A DNA stretch of 64,000 nt from Lytechinus variegatus (Eukaryota > Echinodermata > Echinoidea > Temnopleuroida > Toxopneustidae). Below, piece by piece: positions 12,022 through 22,756 of this stretch. Positions within the stretch are counted from its first letter, which is position 1, and the number at the start of each line of letters is the position of its first letter. The notes beneath the pieces were generated by a model. That model made no database searches, was not told the origin of the DNA, and worked only from the letters and a program-made list of their open reading frames with translations. The stretch covers positions 29,095,440 through 29,159,439 of the forward strand of contig NC_054756.1 in assembly GCF_018143015.1 (NCBI RefSeq). Direction: 5' to 3'. A program made the translations under genes and the position numbers.

Positions 12022-12055
12022 CTGAAGAAGACGGAGGTCCGTCGAAAATTCGAGT
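12022..12055 (+). ncRNA. Hammerhead-ribozyme-like core in Penelope-like tail
   Basis: CTGAAGA, then A, then GACGG-AGGT-CCGTC (a perfect stem II with tetraloop), then GAAA: the order of a hammerhead catalytic core (CUGANGA-stem II-GAAA). Short A-rich bases suited to a minimal stem III follow. One extra A sits between the core and stem II, so activity is uncertain. Penelope-like elements are known to carry minimal type I hammerheads in their pseudo-LTRs. Identical at 15287-15320. Confidence 0.55.
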
Positions 12056-12150
12056 AAATAAAAACTATATTGGCATTGAAAGCATTACCTTTTATCTTCA
12101 GCATATTTTGTTACTTGTCTATTAGAGAAGCCAATACGTGAAACTTTAAG

Positions 12151-14925
12151 ATGTTTGGACCACGGATTAATGCACCATGTCTTCACGCCCGACGCGCTTG
12201 TGAACGTATTTACACAAAACTCGCAAAAACTAGATCAGATATCTTCTTTCTTACTCGCACCAAAAAACTGGATCTCATACCAAAGGGTTTTCGCATAAAG
12301 AATCCTTTAAACTCAACAATTAACAGTCGGAAAGCTGAGAGCATCTGCAAGAGGACGTCAGAACGGTTAAGGAACCATACACTCAACGAATCTTACCGCA
12401 GGCAAAAGTTCTTGGATGAGGAGCTTCATCGAGCAAAAGACAATCTCTCTCTTCGCCTCCAGCAATCGAATGATGATGGATACTTTGCAACAATTATCCA
12501 ACACTTGGAACGCCATTATGAGAAGATGATTAAGCTCTGCATGCACCAGAAATCCCTGAAACTTGATCGTCTCGCCAAACAATCCCCGCTTCTCCAAGAT
12601 GAACCAACTCGGGATGACAACTCTACTGAAAGTAGAACAGTTATCAATCTGTCGTCTTATGAGCTGAGGAAGGAAGAGAAGGAGACTCTCCAACTGGGTT
12701 TATCATACTGCCCTCCCCAACAGCTGGATGCTATTCAGTTATGCAAGGATACTTCAGACTTCAACAGACGTATCAAACTCCGGGAGTACTTCAGTGCAAA
12801 TGACAACGGATCTGGCGAAACTTCGAGGAAGGAACCACCACCACCGTGTCAGCCTTCATTGACCAAGCCTAAGTGGACTCCACCAGAAGGGAGGAACGTC
12901 TACATTGACAGATTCACAGCCAACATCGAAAACCAACTCGACCACTTCCTTCACAATGCCCGGCAGCCTGAAACCAGTGTGACTGAGAAGATGCAACGTA
13001 AGTCTATCACCTCCCTCAAGAACAATAGAGATATTATTATCAAGCCCGCTGATAAAGGCGGTGCTGTAGTAGTGCAAGATATAACTTCCTACAAAGAAGA
13101 AGTAACTAGGCAACTTTCGGACAATACATTTTACGAAACTCTATCTAAAGACCCTACTGATGAATTTCGTGAACTAGCTCAGAAATGTGTTGATGAAATT
13201 CCAGGTAGTGGTATATCTTTACCCAAAGAACCTATAGTCAGTCAGTTTTACTTACTACCTAAAGTGCATAAGCTGTCTAAAATGGTGACGAAGGAAACCA
13301 ATCAAGAATACACTAATGCTGAATCAATTATTGCAGCAGCGAAAGAGCACTCTATCATTCCACCAGGTAGACCTATAGTTTCGAGTATTGGTTCTCTTAC
13401 CGAGCCAATGTCTCAGTTTATTGATAGGAAACTTCAACCGTACCTACCTAAAATAAAGAGCTATATCAAGGATACTACTGATTTCTTGAAAAAAATCCAG
13501 TCAGTTCAAATTGCCCCTGGTTCTACCCTCGTCACCATGGATGTACAGAGTCTCTACACTAATATACCCCATAGAGAGGGTGTCCAGGCTATCCGCAAAT
13601 TTCTTAACAGGCATGCTATTGTGGACGAGACCTTGGATGTAGACGCTTTAGCTCATATGGTTGAATTCATATTAACGCACAATCATTTCGAATATGATGA
13701 CAACCACTATCTCCAAAAGCAGGGTACAGCCATGGGCACAAAAATGGCACCCGCATATGCTAGCATTTTCATGGCTGTACTAGAAGAGGAATTTCAGACA
13801 AATCAACCTCAAAAACCAACACTATATGCTCGGTATATAGATGACATATTCATGATTTGGGAACATTCTGACGAATCACTAGCCAAGTTCCACAACGATT
13901 TCAATTCATGCAGTGAAAGCATTAAATTCACAATGGAAAACTCAAAGAAGGAAATCAATTTTCTAGATGTATCCGTTTCTATCGACCACGAAACGAACAC
14001 TTTGAATACATCTGTGTACCGTAAGCCAACTGATTCCTTGTCATATTTGAGATTAGATTCTTTCCATCCAAAACACATAAAGCAATCAATTGTTTATAGT
14101 CAGATGCTACGCTTTCGACGTATCATATCTAAGGATGATGAGTTTGACAGACAGGCCCTTATACTAGGCAGACAATTCATAAGGAGAGGGTATCCTCCCA
14201 AATTGATATCAGAGACTATTCGGAGAGTAAAGAAGAAATCTCGTAAAGATCTTCTTAATAAGGACCGTTTGGTCAATGAGAAGAAACGACTCCCTCTAGT
14301 GACCACTTTCCATCCCGATACCAAGAAATTCGTAAAACAGGTCAGGCAGGAATGGCGATCATTGGCTCTAGATCCCAAGCTAGGGAAAATAGTCGGAGAA
14401 AACCCTCTTCATGCTCAACGTCAACCTCCCAATCTGAGGAAATTGCTTGTGAGCACCAGACTCCCGACACCTGAGCGTCCAAGAGGTAACATACCTTGTG
14501 ACAAACCCAGATGTCAAATCTGTAAACATATCGTTACTGACACCACAATTAGAATTGCTAAGAATGTTACTCTGCACCCGCAGAGACATGACTGCGATGC
14601 CAGTAACGTGCTTTACTGTTTACTCTGCGCACGCTGCCCCCAAGCAATCTATATTGGTGAAACCAGCACGAAATTCCGAATGCGCTTCAATAACCACAAA
14701 TCATCTATTCAGAAGAAACGTACCGACCTTCCTGTTGCCAGACATTTCTGCCTTCCTGGACATTCGTTAGCGGATGTGAAAGTGTGCATATTTGGGGGAG
14801 GATACAAATCAGCGGACGAGAGAAGAACCGCTGAACTACGAATAATTGTTAAATGTAGGAGCTTTGAGGGTGATGGTATGAACCGAGATCTGGGATTCCT
14901 AAGCGGATATTCATTCTTTCGTTAG
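12151..14925 (+). CDS. Penelope-like element polyprotein: reverse transcriptase plus GIY-YIG endonuclease (924 aa)
   Basis: A single uninterrupted ORF. The N-terminal 250 residues are basic and helical-looking. RT motifs in order: KPADKGGAVVV (about 295), YLLPKVHK (about 370), GRPIVSS (about 408), TMDVQSLYTNIP with catalytic Asp (about 463), GTAMGTKMAPAYA (about 530) and the YIDD box at 562-565. A Cys cluster CDKPRCQIC (783-791) resembles the zinc finger linking RT and nuclease in some Penelope-like lineages. The GIY-YIG nuclease starts near AIYIGET (832-838) and continues with FRMRFNNHKSS and a late Glu-rich helix (ERRTAELRI). RT and nuclease cooperate in target-primed reverse transcription. 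The ORF ends a few residues after FLSGYSFFR. The first in-frame ATG at 12151 is used; a start further downstream is possible. Confidence 0.92.
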   Translation: MFGPRINAPCLHARRACERIYTKLAKTRSDIFFLTRTKKLDLIPKGFRIKNPLNSTINSRKAESICKRTSERLRNHTLNESYRRQKFLDEELHRAKDNLSLRLQQSNDDGYFATIIQHLERHYEKMIKLCMHQKSLKLDRLAKQSPLLQDEPTRDDNSTESRTVINLSSYELRKEEKETLQLGLSYCPPQQLDAIQLCKDTSDFNRRIKLREYFSANDNGSGETSRKEPPPPCQPSLTKPKWTPPEGRNVYIDRFTANIENQLDHFLHNARQPETSVTEKMQRKSITSLKNNRDIIIKPADKGGAVVVQDITSYKEEVTRQLSDNTFYETLSKDPTDEFRELAQKCVDEIPGSGISLPKEPIVSQFYLLPKVHKLSKMVTKETNQEYTNAESIIAAAKEHSIIPPGRPIVSSIGSLTEPMSQFIDRKLQPYLPKIKSYIKDTTDFLKKIQSVQIAPGSTLVTMDVQSLYTNIPHREGVQAIRKFLNRHAIVDETLDVDALAHMVEFILTHNHFEYDDNHYLQKQGTAMGTKMAPAYASIFMAVLEEEFQTNQPQKPTLYARYIDDIFMIWEHSDESLAKFHNDFNSCSESIKFTMENSKKEINFLDVSVSIDHETNTLNTSVYRKPTDSLSYLRLDSFHPKHIKQSIVYSQMLRFRRIISKDDEFDRQALILGRQFIRRGYPPKLISETIRRVKKKSRKDLLNKDRLVNEKKRLPLVTTFHPDTKKFVKQVRQEWRSLALDPKLGKIVGENPLHAQRQPPNLRKLLVSTRLPTPERPRGNIPCDKPRCQICKHIVTDTTIRIAKNVTLHPQRHDCDASNVLYCLLCARCPQAIYIGETSTKFRMRFNNHKSSIQKKRTDLPVARHFCLPGHSLADVKVCIFGGGYKSADERRTAELRIIVKCRSFEGDGMNRDLGFLSGYSFFR

Positions 14926-15286
14926 TTTCGTTAGTTCTTAGAAAGAAAAAAATACTTTGGCAAGCGCCACGATGTTTGGTATCGTATCACACAGGAATTT
15001 CTCTTATTGCTCAATAATACCTATCCGTACTTAATACTTTCGAGAGAACCATTTTCTCTTAACCAATTTGATCTCCGTTCTATCATCTCATCTCTTAAAT
15101 TTCTTATTGTTGCGTAACAAGAAATGTTATTGCGCAATATTAATTGTTACGTAACAATTAGATAATTACAAACAAGCGTTACTATGTATGTTTCTGTGAA
15201 GGGCGCGCATCCTCAGCCAGTCATCATAACAACTTCTGTCTGAGGATGCGCTCTCTGATTGATACCACACATTGTATATACTCCTG

Positions 15287-15320
15287 AAGAAGACGGAGGT
15301 CCGTCGAAAATTCGAGTAAA
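15287..15320 (+). ncRNA. Hammerhead-ribozyme-like core, downstream copy
   Basis: Same bases as at 12022-12055: CTGAAGA, stem II GACGG/CCGTC with loop AGGT, then GAAA. Conserved in both pseudo-LTR copies. Confidence 0.55.
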
Positions 15321-15377
15321 TAAAAACTATATTCGCATTGAAAGCATTACCTTTTATCTTCAGCATATTTTGTTACT

Positions 15378-15409
<32 letters not shown>

Positions 15410-15450
15410 GATATTACAATCCGCGTGTTGGACATTGATGATATCATTAA

Positions 15451-15650
15451 GGCAAAGTGGTCATGCATTGTACCTAGTTCCAACAGTTTATTTTGAAGTC
15501 CAAGTTTTCGGCGTTAAACACACGTCTTCTTCAGCCTTCTTCAGGGACGACTGTGAGCTTTTGTATCCCTGAAGAAGACGTGTTTAACGTCGAAAATTTG
15601 GACTTCAAAAAAAAATGTTGGAACTAAGTACAATGCATTACCACTTTGCC
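15451..15650. mobile_element. Small fold-back element with two hammerhead-like cores
   Basis: Inverted arms of about 85 bases (15451-15535 and 15567-15650) start GGCAAAGTGGT and end ACCACTTTGCC. The right arm reads CTGAAGA-A-GACGT-(loop)-ACGTC-GAAA on the plus strand; the left arm carries the same core on the minus strand. The core layout, including the extra A, matches the Penelope-like tails, but the rest differs. It sits just after the full Penelope-like element between AT microsatellites. It may be a retrozyme-like or MITE-like passenger. Confidence 0.6.
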
Positions 15651-15654
15651 TCAT

Positions 15655-15656
15655 TA

Positions 15657-15752
<96 letters not shown>
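15655..15752. repeat. (AT)n microsatellite
   Basis: About 48 TA/AT dinucleotides, interrupted once by TATACATATA near 15660. A similar shorter AT run is at about 15379-15403. Confidence 0.95.
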
Positions 15753-15753
<1 letters not shown>

Positions 15754-17999
15754 AAGCAGAAACCCATTTTAGCAAACAATTCATATTCGCTATCAAAATG
15801 CAAATATCTCTAAGATTGCAGCAACATTCCATTTCCACTTATGCTCTATATTATACTGTTTTTTTGTCTGTTTTACGAAGTAAGAATGCCCTTCTGTAAA
15901 ATTGTACTTGATTTGTATTGTTTTATATTACTTTGTATTATGTTTTGAATGGAAATGAAATAAAAGAATTGAATTGAAGAATTGAAAATTGAACATTCGC
16001 TGTGCTTAGAGAATGTGCATGGCTTATATATATCAAAAGTATAAAGCATGGAAAATAAAAAAAAATCCATTGATATTTAAAGTCTTCACTGTGTTTATGT
16101 TCATATATCATTTTGATTATACCCCCCCCCCCCCACATACATTGCATGAAGAATTGTGGTGAAACTAATTTTATCATGTCATTTTTTTCTTATAAAAGCC
16201 TCGTATTATGAAAGTACAAACGTTGATTTGAATAAATATAGAAAAAGATACAAAAGGTTTCGTTTTGTTTTATTTCATATAAACGATTTGGCATAAACAT
16301 GTAATTCTATAGAATGATGCAGCAGTTGCGGCACCTCAACGATGTTTACCACGATGATTGTTCTTTGGCTTGCGCCAATAATTACTAAAACGCAAATTAA
16401 TATCTCGCAGAACACGGGATTTCCTGCATCCTTAATATATAGATCTAACAGCGATTCCAGTTATACTTCCGGAACAGAAGCCATTATGTAGTTATACATG
16501 TAGGTGACATCCAGTCAAAGACTTACTGATGTGGCGTCACAAGGTTCTGTAATCGGACCTCCCGTCTTCAGTTTGTGTGTAGCTCCTCTTCAGAATGTTA
16601 TCACTCTCCACAATGCCAGGAAAATGGGGGTTAATCACCTTTCAAAAGCGCCGAAGTGTGACCACGTTTTTAACATGGGTTAAAAACGCTGTCACTCCAC
16701 GGCCATTTTTCTCTGTTTCCCTTTTATTCAATATATTAGAAGCATGTATACTTCAGCGTTATCTCGTAAGAATTTTGCAACAATTTTTGCATTGTCTATC
16801 TGATGTAGACATGTTTTTTTTCATCTTCTTTTATTCTTCGTCCTTTTCCTTTCCTTTTTTATTTTCATTCTTCTCCCCCTCGTCAACTTCTTATTATTAT
16901 TCGTATTATTATTTCTTCTTCTTTTCCTTCTCCTCCTTTTCTTTTAATTTTCGTCCTTTCATATTCTTCTTTTTATTATTATTATTATTATTGTAGCTGT
17001 GGCAGAGCCACAAGAGCTATAAATGAATACGAGGCACAGGTCTCAACTGAAGTTGTCTGTGTTTAATTCCATGTGTTTCCTATGTTTTGCTTCCATGTCG
17101 TTCAACTCCGTGAAAACTGCATGACAAAAATAGAAATCGCAAGAATAATAGGCACATATGAAAATGGATCTAGCTTCAAACTGTGCAATCATGCTTCAAA
17201 ATAGATACCCAAATAAGCAATATCTGCTGTATGATGAATTAAACACAACCCCATGATCTTGGGTAATCAGACCCAACATACTGCATGCTCGGTAATAATC
17301 TTATACTCATTTGCCATGCAAGTCATAAATATCATACGTTAAAGAAGAATCATATTAGAACGGTACCTTAAAGGTGATTCTTTAAGAAAATGATAACACA
17401 TTGTCCCACCTATGCCCTTTCATGTAAGTCATGAGTACAAATCGCTGTGAGTAATCTCCGAATTTGTCTAAATTGTCTTGAATCTACTCATTCTTCAAAT
17501 CCTTTCACATCTCTGGTCAGTAATAAACCTATCTTTCTCACATAATTGTATGTATCAGACCATATCTTAGATTAGTGCATTCATCTTGTACATTTCCTAA
17601 CACAACTATGCATGAAATTCCTACTCGTACATTACATCTATATACGTCATCTATTGATAGTACAATCATTTGGTTTATATATCCTTCTTAATCTTTATAA
17701 TCCTTTACACAGCACTTGTTTTATTGAAAGCAATCATTAAATCATATATCATACTGACGTCTGTGTCCTTTCGTTGGCTCAAATCCCTTTATATCAGCCA
17801 TTTCATCAAGTTAAAAGCAATCAACAATTCAATCTTGCCGGTTTCTCCGTATCATTAATCATCTGCCGCAAGAGGGCGACAAATCATTTAACAAGTCGAT
17901 GTCATCAACAATTATTATCATCGTCATCACGATCATTGTTATTATTCATCATCTTCTTTTTTTTCTCTCTCTCTCCATTCTTCCATTTCATCTACTACG
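15753..17999. other. Intergenic DNA, no gene recognised
   Basis: 15950-16000 has a GAATTGAATTGAA run typical of LINE 3' tails. 16810-16990 is a pyrimidine-rich and (TTA)n tract that gives a spurious Phe/Ser-rich ORF. Nothing else supported. Confidence 0.5.
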
Positions 18000-18100
18000 T
18001 AGAGCGTTGTGGCCCATTGTAATAGTCTTCTGACTTTGAAATGGAGGGTCGTGGGTTCGAATCCCAGCCATGGCGTAATTTCCAAAGGGATTAAAAGACA
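18000..18100 (+). mobile_element. tRNA-derived SINE head
   Basis: Has the B-box GGGTTCGAATCCCAGCC and a tRNA-like 5' half (GAGCGTTGTGGCC). It shares CCATGGCGTAATTT with the SINE at 44993-45262. Confidence 0.7.
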
Positions 18101-18688
18101 GGCAGGTTGCTGAGAATTGACAGGTTTAACGGGAAAAAAGGGCATGTGGCTTAAAGATGAAGTGCATGGTAGATTTTAGGATCAAGGTATTTAGAGGGTG
18201 AGGGAGGGAAGTATCATTGGGTAGTAGGATCGCTGTTGTCAGTTGGAAGGGATTGGGGGTATTGAAGGAGGTTGCTAATGGCGCTGTCACACCTTGGCGT
18301 ATGCCCAACGTTAAAGGAATTTGGCGAATACGCTGGCGTACGTCGAATACGTTACGGGTAAGTTTTGCATACGTTAAGAGTACGGTAAAACACGCTGGTA
18401 TACGTCGTCATGCATACGGCGAGGTCGTCGAAAAATTTTGTGCAAGCACAAAATTTTTCGACGTATTCCAGCGTATGGCTCATATGTCCCGCATACGCGG
18501 GCCATAAGTTGTAGGCAAGTTACGCGATCGTTGATACACATTGACACACGTTACTCGTGAGTTACTCATAAGTCGATGTCCGTCGAGATAATGTCCAGCG
18601 TACCCTAAAACTTACTTCTTACCTATGAGTAACGTACTTTGAACGTATGTGTAACTTAACTCCAACGTATATTGACGTATGAAGACGT

Positions 18689-21121
18689 AAGGGCGCCGGA
18701 AGCGGGGTGGCACTTGCCCCCCCCCCCCCATAATTTTTTTTGGCCCCTGAAAGTAGAAAAATGATAAATTATTTAAGGACAAAAGTAAACGATTAAGGCA
18801 CTTTTCTGCCTAAAAAATGTCATTTCCATTGTCAAAAATGAAGAAATTTTGCCCCTGACGGGGCAATTACATTATCATAGTAAGCCTCGCGTCTTTTGAC
18901 GAACAGTTCCTCTGTGAAACATACCTTTGATAAGTCCCTTTTCCATCTTATTACATTTACATTTCAGACCAAAACCGAATGGCAAGCTAATTTTTTTTAA
19001 TATCTTAACCTACAAATTATGAAAAAGATGGATATCTTTTTGCAATAAAAAGATGGCTGTGTATTTATGCAAAGCGCGAGCAATCTTTTATTTTTATACT
19101 ATGACCTGAAAGTTTTTTTTCCCCAAATATTCCCCTCCCTTCCATCATTCAACTTTCTTCCCGGTCCTATCTTTCTCCTTATTTTTCGCCTCACCTTCCG
19201 CCGCTTCGCCCCCTTAAACTACCTATGATGACCCCTCCAACGGCAGGAATTTTTTGTAAAAATGGAATATTAGTCTCGTTAATAAAGTGTTTAAAAACAA
19301 TTTTTGGGGGATTAAACATAGTTAAAGTTCACTGTGAAGGATTAATCACAACTCATGAAAACTATTCTTTATACTGAGTACGCGAACGATGAAAATATTC
19401 TTATATTCCAAGTAAATTTGGAATAAAGGAAAAGTGAATTGTCTTAACAAAGGTATATATGATTTCACTTGGTATGGAACATTCTCGTCTAACCGTCTAT
19501 GCACTAAATTTACTTATAAGTATCCAGAGGCGATTTTCTTTTTTCGTCATTTTTATTAGTTATGAAATTGACAATGGCCATCGATGTCATCAATGTCATC
19601 ACTCTTTGGCTGGCAAATAGGGCTAGATGCGAGTTCGAGAATAGTTGGGCCGGTATGCCTTTTCTTTTCCCAACCAACTTCTTAACAAAAACTATCTGTT
19701 TATATATATTTCGAAATTCGAGGATACATGTGTATAATTTTGATTTTAAATTATGTATTTTTTCCATGATACTGTATGTTGTACGGTTAATTTAGCCTGT
19801 ATACTGACCTAGTTCTTTTCTCTTCTCTACCAGGTATTTTTATGTATTTTGCACAGTTTGAATGCAGCTTCGATATGTCCTTTCTTCTGTTCTTTAATTT
19901 TTTATCGCTTTCTTCTATTCTCCTCTTCGTGTTGTTATGGTTGTCGCCGTTTTTGCTGTTGTTCTTATTTATTTTCCTTCCTCATTTTTTCTTTCGTTTC
20001 CTTCTACTCCTCGTCCCTCTCCTTCTTTTCTTCTTCTTCTTCTTCGTTATATTCTTGTATATATTATCTATATATCTTATTTATTGTCTATATATCTTAT
20101 TTATTGGTAATAGTAAATTCTGATGTTTTTTCTTCATTTTTAATATGTAAATAGTATAATTTTACCATTTTATTATCTTAATTCTGTATATTGAGGACCC
20201 CACTGGAAATAAGCTTTCGAGCTTTCGTGGGTCATCCTGTGGAAGCATATTGTTTTTAATGCTACTGTATATATGTTATGGTGACTTGTATATATTATCT
20301 ATATATCTTATTTATTGTCTATATATCTTGTTTATTGGTAATAGTAAATTCTGATGTTTTTTCTTCATTTTTAATATGTAAATAGTATAATTTTACCATT
20401 TTATTATCTTAATTCTGTATATTGAGGACCCCACTGGAAATAAGCTTTTCGAGCTTTCGTGGGTCATCCTGTGCAAGCATATTGTTTTTAATGCTACTGT
20501 ATATATGTTATGGTGACTTGCCAAATAAAATCAATCAATAATAAAAGAGCACAAATAGTAGGGGACATTTGATATTATGTACCCCCTTTCCAAAATAGTA
20601 GGGGGACGCGTCCCCCTGGGATTTCCGCCCATGGTGATGGGGGAGCTTTTGAATTTTCTAGAATAAAAACTGAAAGATTTCGTGCACACTTTTGGTAAAT
20701 TTTGTGAATTTTGCCCTCTCGATCGGCCGCCCCCGGATGCGTACGGTCATGTTTGTCATCTTAAAGGCTTTAAAAGGCCTATATTACATTGGTTTGAAAC
20801 AATTGAGTTTGCAATAAGGCTCGTAATTTGCTGGAACTGCGACCCTGATCATGAAGAAACACCAGTCTGGGTCAGAAGGGAGGAAACAGAAGGAGCAACT
20901 AAAGAACTCCAAGACTGTTTAATTCTCAAGAAATTTATTTTTGAATGCTCTTATAGAAACGCAACTTTTACGCTCAATTTTTACACAAAGTTCTTACAGT
21001 TGGGGGTCCCACAACCTCTCCCGCTCGATCGCTTCCGTATCTCACGCTTTTAAAAATATTGTGCCCCCTTCGGGATTTTGCCCCCCCCCCCCCAGATACT
21101 GAAAGTGTTCCGGCACGCCTG
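18689..21121. mobile_element. hAT-like element nested in the 18280-21617 element
   Basis: Ends GGGCGCCGGAA and TTCCGGCACGCC are imperfect inverted repeats. They are flanked by TGAAGACGT on both sides (18680-18688 and 21122-21130), an 8-9 bp duplication. Long C-runs lie just inside each end (18717 and 21081). No transposase seen; 19840-20530 looks like LINE 3' sequence carried inside. Confidence 0.7.
20054..20519 (+). repeat. Tandem duplication of a LINE 3' tail
   Basis: A unit of 231 bases (20054-20284) is repeated almost exactly at 20285-20519. It contains GAGGACCCCACTGGAAATAA and ends near AATAAAATCAATCAATAATAA, which resembles the 3' UTR and tail of CR1/L2-type LINEs. Confidence 0.75.
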
Positions 21122-21617
21122 TGAAGACGTGCTCCGGACGACCACAAAACTTACTGAACGTGTTTATAACTTACAGCTACCGTATAATGGCGTATTGACA
21201 ACGTTTATAGGAATTGGTAAATAAAGGTGGGGATCACATGAGTTTTCTTCGTCATGGCGGTGGTGTTGGTACAGTGATGTATCGTGCGATTATGATTTGA
21301 ATAGTCGAGCGGCAGCCTTTTTATAGGCCACGACACGTATTCGTCAGCGATACGCTGCCGAGGGCACTATGCGTAAGTTAGGCTATAGTAGGGCATAAGT
21401 TGTGTACGCCAGCAATACGCTAAGCATTCGTTGGAATACGTTACTTATAAGTTAACGAAGCGTTCGATATAAGTTACTAATACGTTATGTATACGTCCAA
21501 CTCGTTAAGTATACGCCCAGAGGTGAAGAAAAAAAATCATAGTTCAGCGTATGCCGACGTTTTAGAGAAATTTTGATACGTCGGGCATACACTGTCTAAA
21601 ACGCCAAGGTGTGACAC

Positions 21618-22745
21618 CACCATGAGGAGGGGAAATCCTTTAGGAGATTCCTTATCTTGTCAAAGAGAGTGGTGCGTAGTTGGAGAGTACATGGGCATTT
21701 GGCAAGGACATGCTCTTTAGTGTCCACTTCAAGTTTACATAAGGAACAAGTTGGGTGTGTTCTCTTCCCAATTTTGCAGAGCCTGGACTGAGTAAGTTGT
21801 GCTGATGTTAGGAATTGTGCTCTCACAGTCAAGGCTTGTCTGATAATGGAAGAGGGAGGGTCCTTGGGGGGTAAACCTCCAAAGGATCAGATAGGGGCCT
21901 CAGTGTCCAGCAAACAAGAAAAGGCTTGGAAGTGGCCACTTGTAACATGTGAGCTTGGAAATGATCGTTTTTGGCCTTACTGATGGTGGGTTTTCAAGCT
22001 CGATATGGGATGAGGTTGATAAGCAGGTCTTCAAGCGGTGGTAGCCCAAATACACCAAAGGGACTTGACTGTTTCGGTGTTGGCATGCAGTGCTAGAAGG
22101 AAGGTTCCATACTCAAACCTGACCTGATCAATGTTAATAAGTTGCCCTAAGAGCAGAAGCTTTTCATTACCTATTCTAGCACTAATGGGAAGAAGATCGG
22201 TTAACAGGAAGACACATTCGTTAGCCGCAGTATTGGGAATCTAAAGGACTTACTTGAAAAGATGGTTCTGAGCCTTGTCCAGCTTATACTCCATGGCTTT
22301 GGTGAAGTGAGGGATCGCTCTACCGTACAGCATTCTTTGGATGCAGTACACGTTTCAAAGATAATAAGATAGTGTTGGAACCAATCCCAGAGTATGAGCT
22401 CCCGTGCCATGGAGGGCATAAAATGTCTTAAGGTCTCTAGAGATGATCTGGTCGGTGGGGTCTAGGCGAGAACAAGACTTGGGGATGCCAAGATGGTCGT
22501 GGAAATCCTTACCGGAAATTGGGGAGTCGCCCATCTTCCAGACAGTCTGTGTGTCATTCTTCTTCGGGTGCATGACCACCACAGCGCATTGGGTTGGGTT
22601 GATCTTGTACAATGTACCTCCAGCACTGTGAATAGGCTAAGGTGGTGTCTAACATTGCCTAAGGCTTTGTTGCAGAGTTGCTCAAAAGTGCCACATCATC
22701 GGCAAGAACAAGATAAGATAGATAAGAAAAGACTTATTTTATTTA
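21618..22745 (-). pseudogene. Decayed LINE fragment (non-LTR reverse transcriptase)
   Basis: Frames on the minus strand show a reverse-transcriptase C-terminal segment (NPTQCAVVVMHPKK, then HDHLGIPKS) and a terminal Cys/His knuckle (TCSLCKLEVDTKEHV, AKCP). The pieces are in different frames with stops between them. The LINE 3' end probably continues left of 18280 (18126-18279), so the 18280-21617 element was inserted into it. Confidence 0.65.
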
Positions 22746-22756
22746 TACACGGTTAA

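Larger units (their letters stand above)
9246..12118 (+). mobile_element. Upstream 5'-truncated Penelope-like element copy (pLTR), split by a hAT-like insertion
   Basis: 9246-9652 plus 11317-12118 match 14170-15377 nearly base for base; I count about 13 differences in about 1.2 kb. The copy holds the end of the RT/GIY-YIG ORF and the 3' tail, and stands directly upstream of the full copy in the same orientation. Penelope-like elements often form such partial tandems, where the upstream tail acts as a pseudo-LTR with promoter and ribozyme. The 1656-bp insertion at 9653-11308 interrupts it with an 8-bp target duplication. Confidence 0.85.
12119..15377 (+). mobile_element. Full-length Penelope-like retroelement
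   Basis: Short 5' leader, one long ORF (12151-14925), then a 450-base 3' tail matching the upstream copy to about 1%. The tail has a 12-bp stem hairpin and a hammerhead-like core. It ends in TTGTTACTT against an (AT)n run at about 15379-15403. There are no LTRs in the retroviral sense and no capsid gene. The open ORF and close match to its partner suggest a young insertion. Confidence 0.9.
18280..21617. mobile_element. DNA transposon derivative with TGTCACACCTTGGCG ends
   Basis: The left end reads TGTCACACCTTGGCGTATGCC. The right end carries CGCCAAGGTGTGACA, its inverted match. Both subterminal regions are rich in TACGTAT/GCGTATGC words (18300-18680 and 21180-21590). A perfect palindrome around CGAAAAATTTTGTGC lies at 18427-18463. 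The middle (18689-21121) is a later insertion. No transposase ORF and no clear target duplication, so the superfamily is undecided. Confidence 0.65.

Noticed and set aside
16595-16996. 133-codon plus-strand ORF rich in Phe, Ser and Leu
   Set aside because: Translation of a pyrimidine-rich and (TTA)n low-complexity tract; no domain, no splice context.
18000-18075. tRNA gene candidates here and at 2385, 45000 and 55700 (minus)
   Set aside because: B-boxes are good but stems are broken and the same flanking body recurs, so these are SINEs.
20682-21053. 123-codon plus-strand ORF
   Set aside because: Lies inside the hAT-like nested element, has no recognisable domain and no related open copy here.
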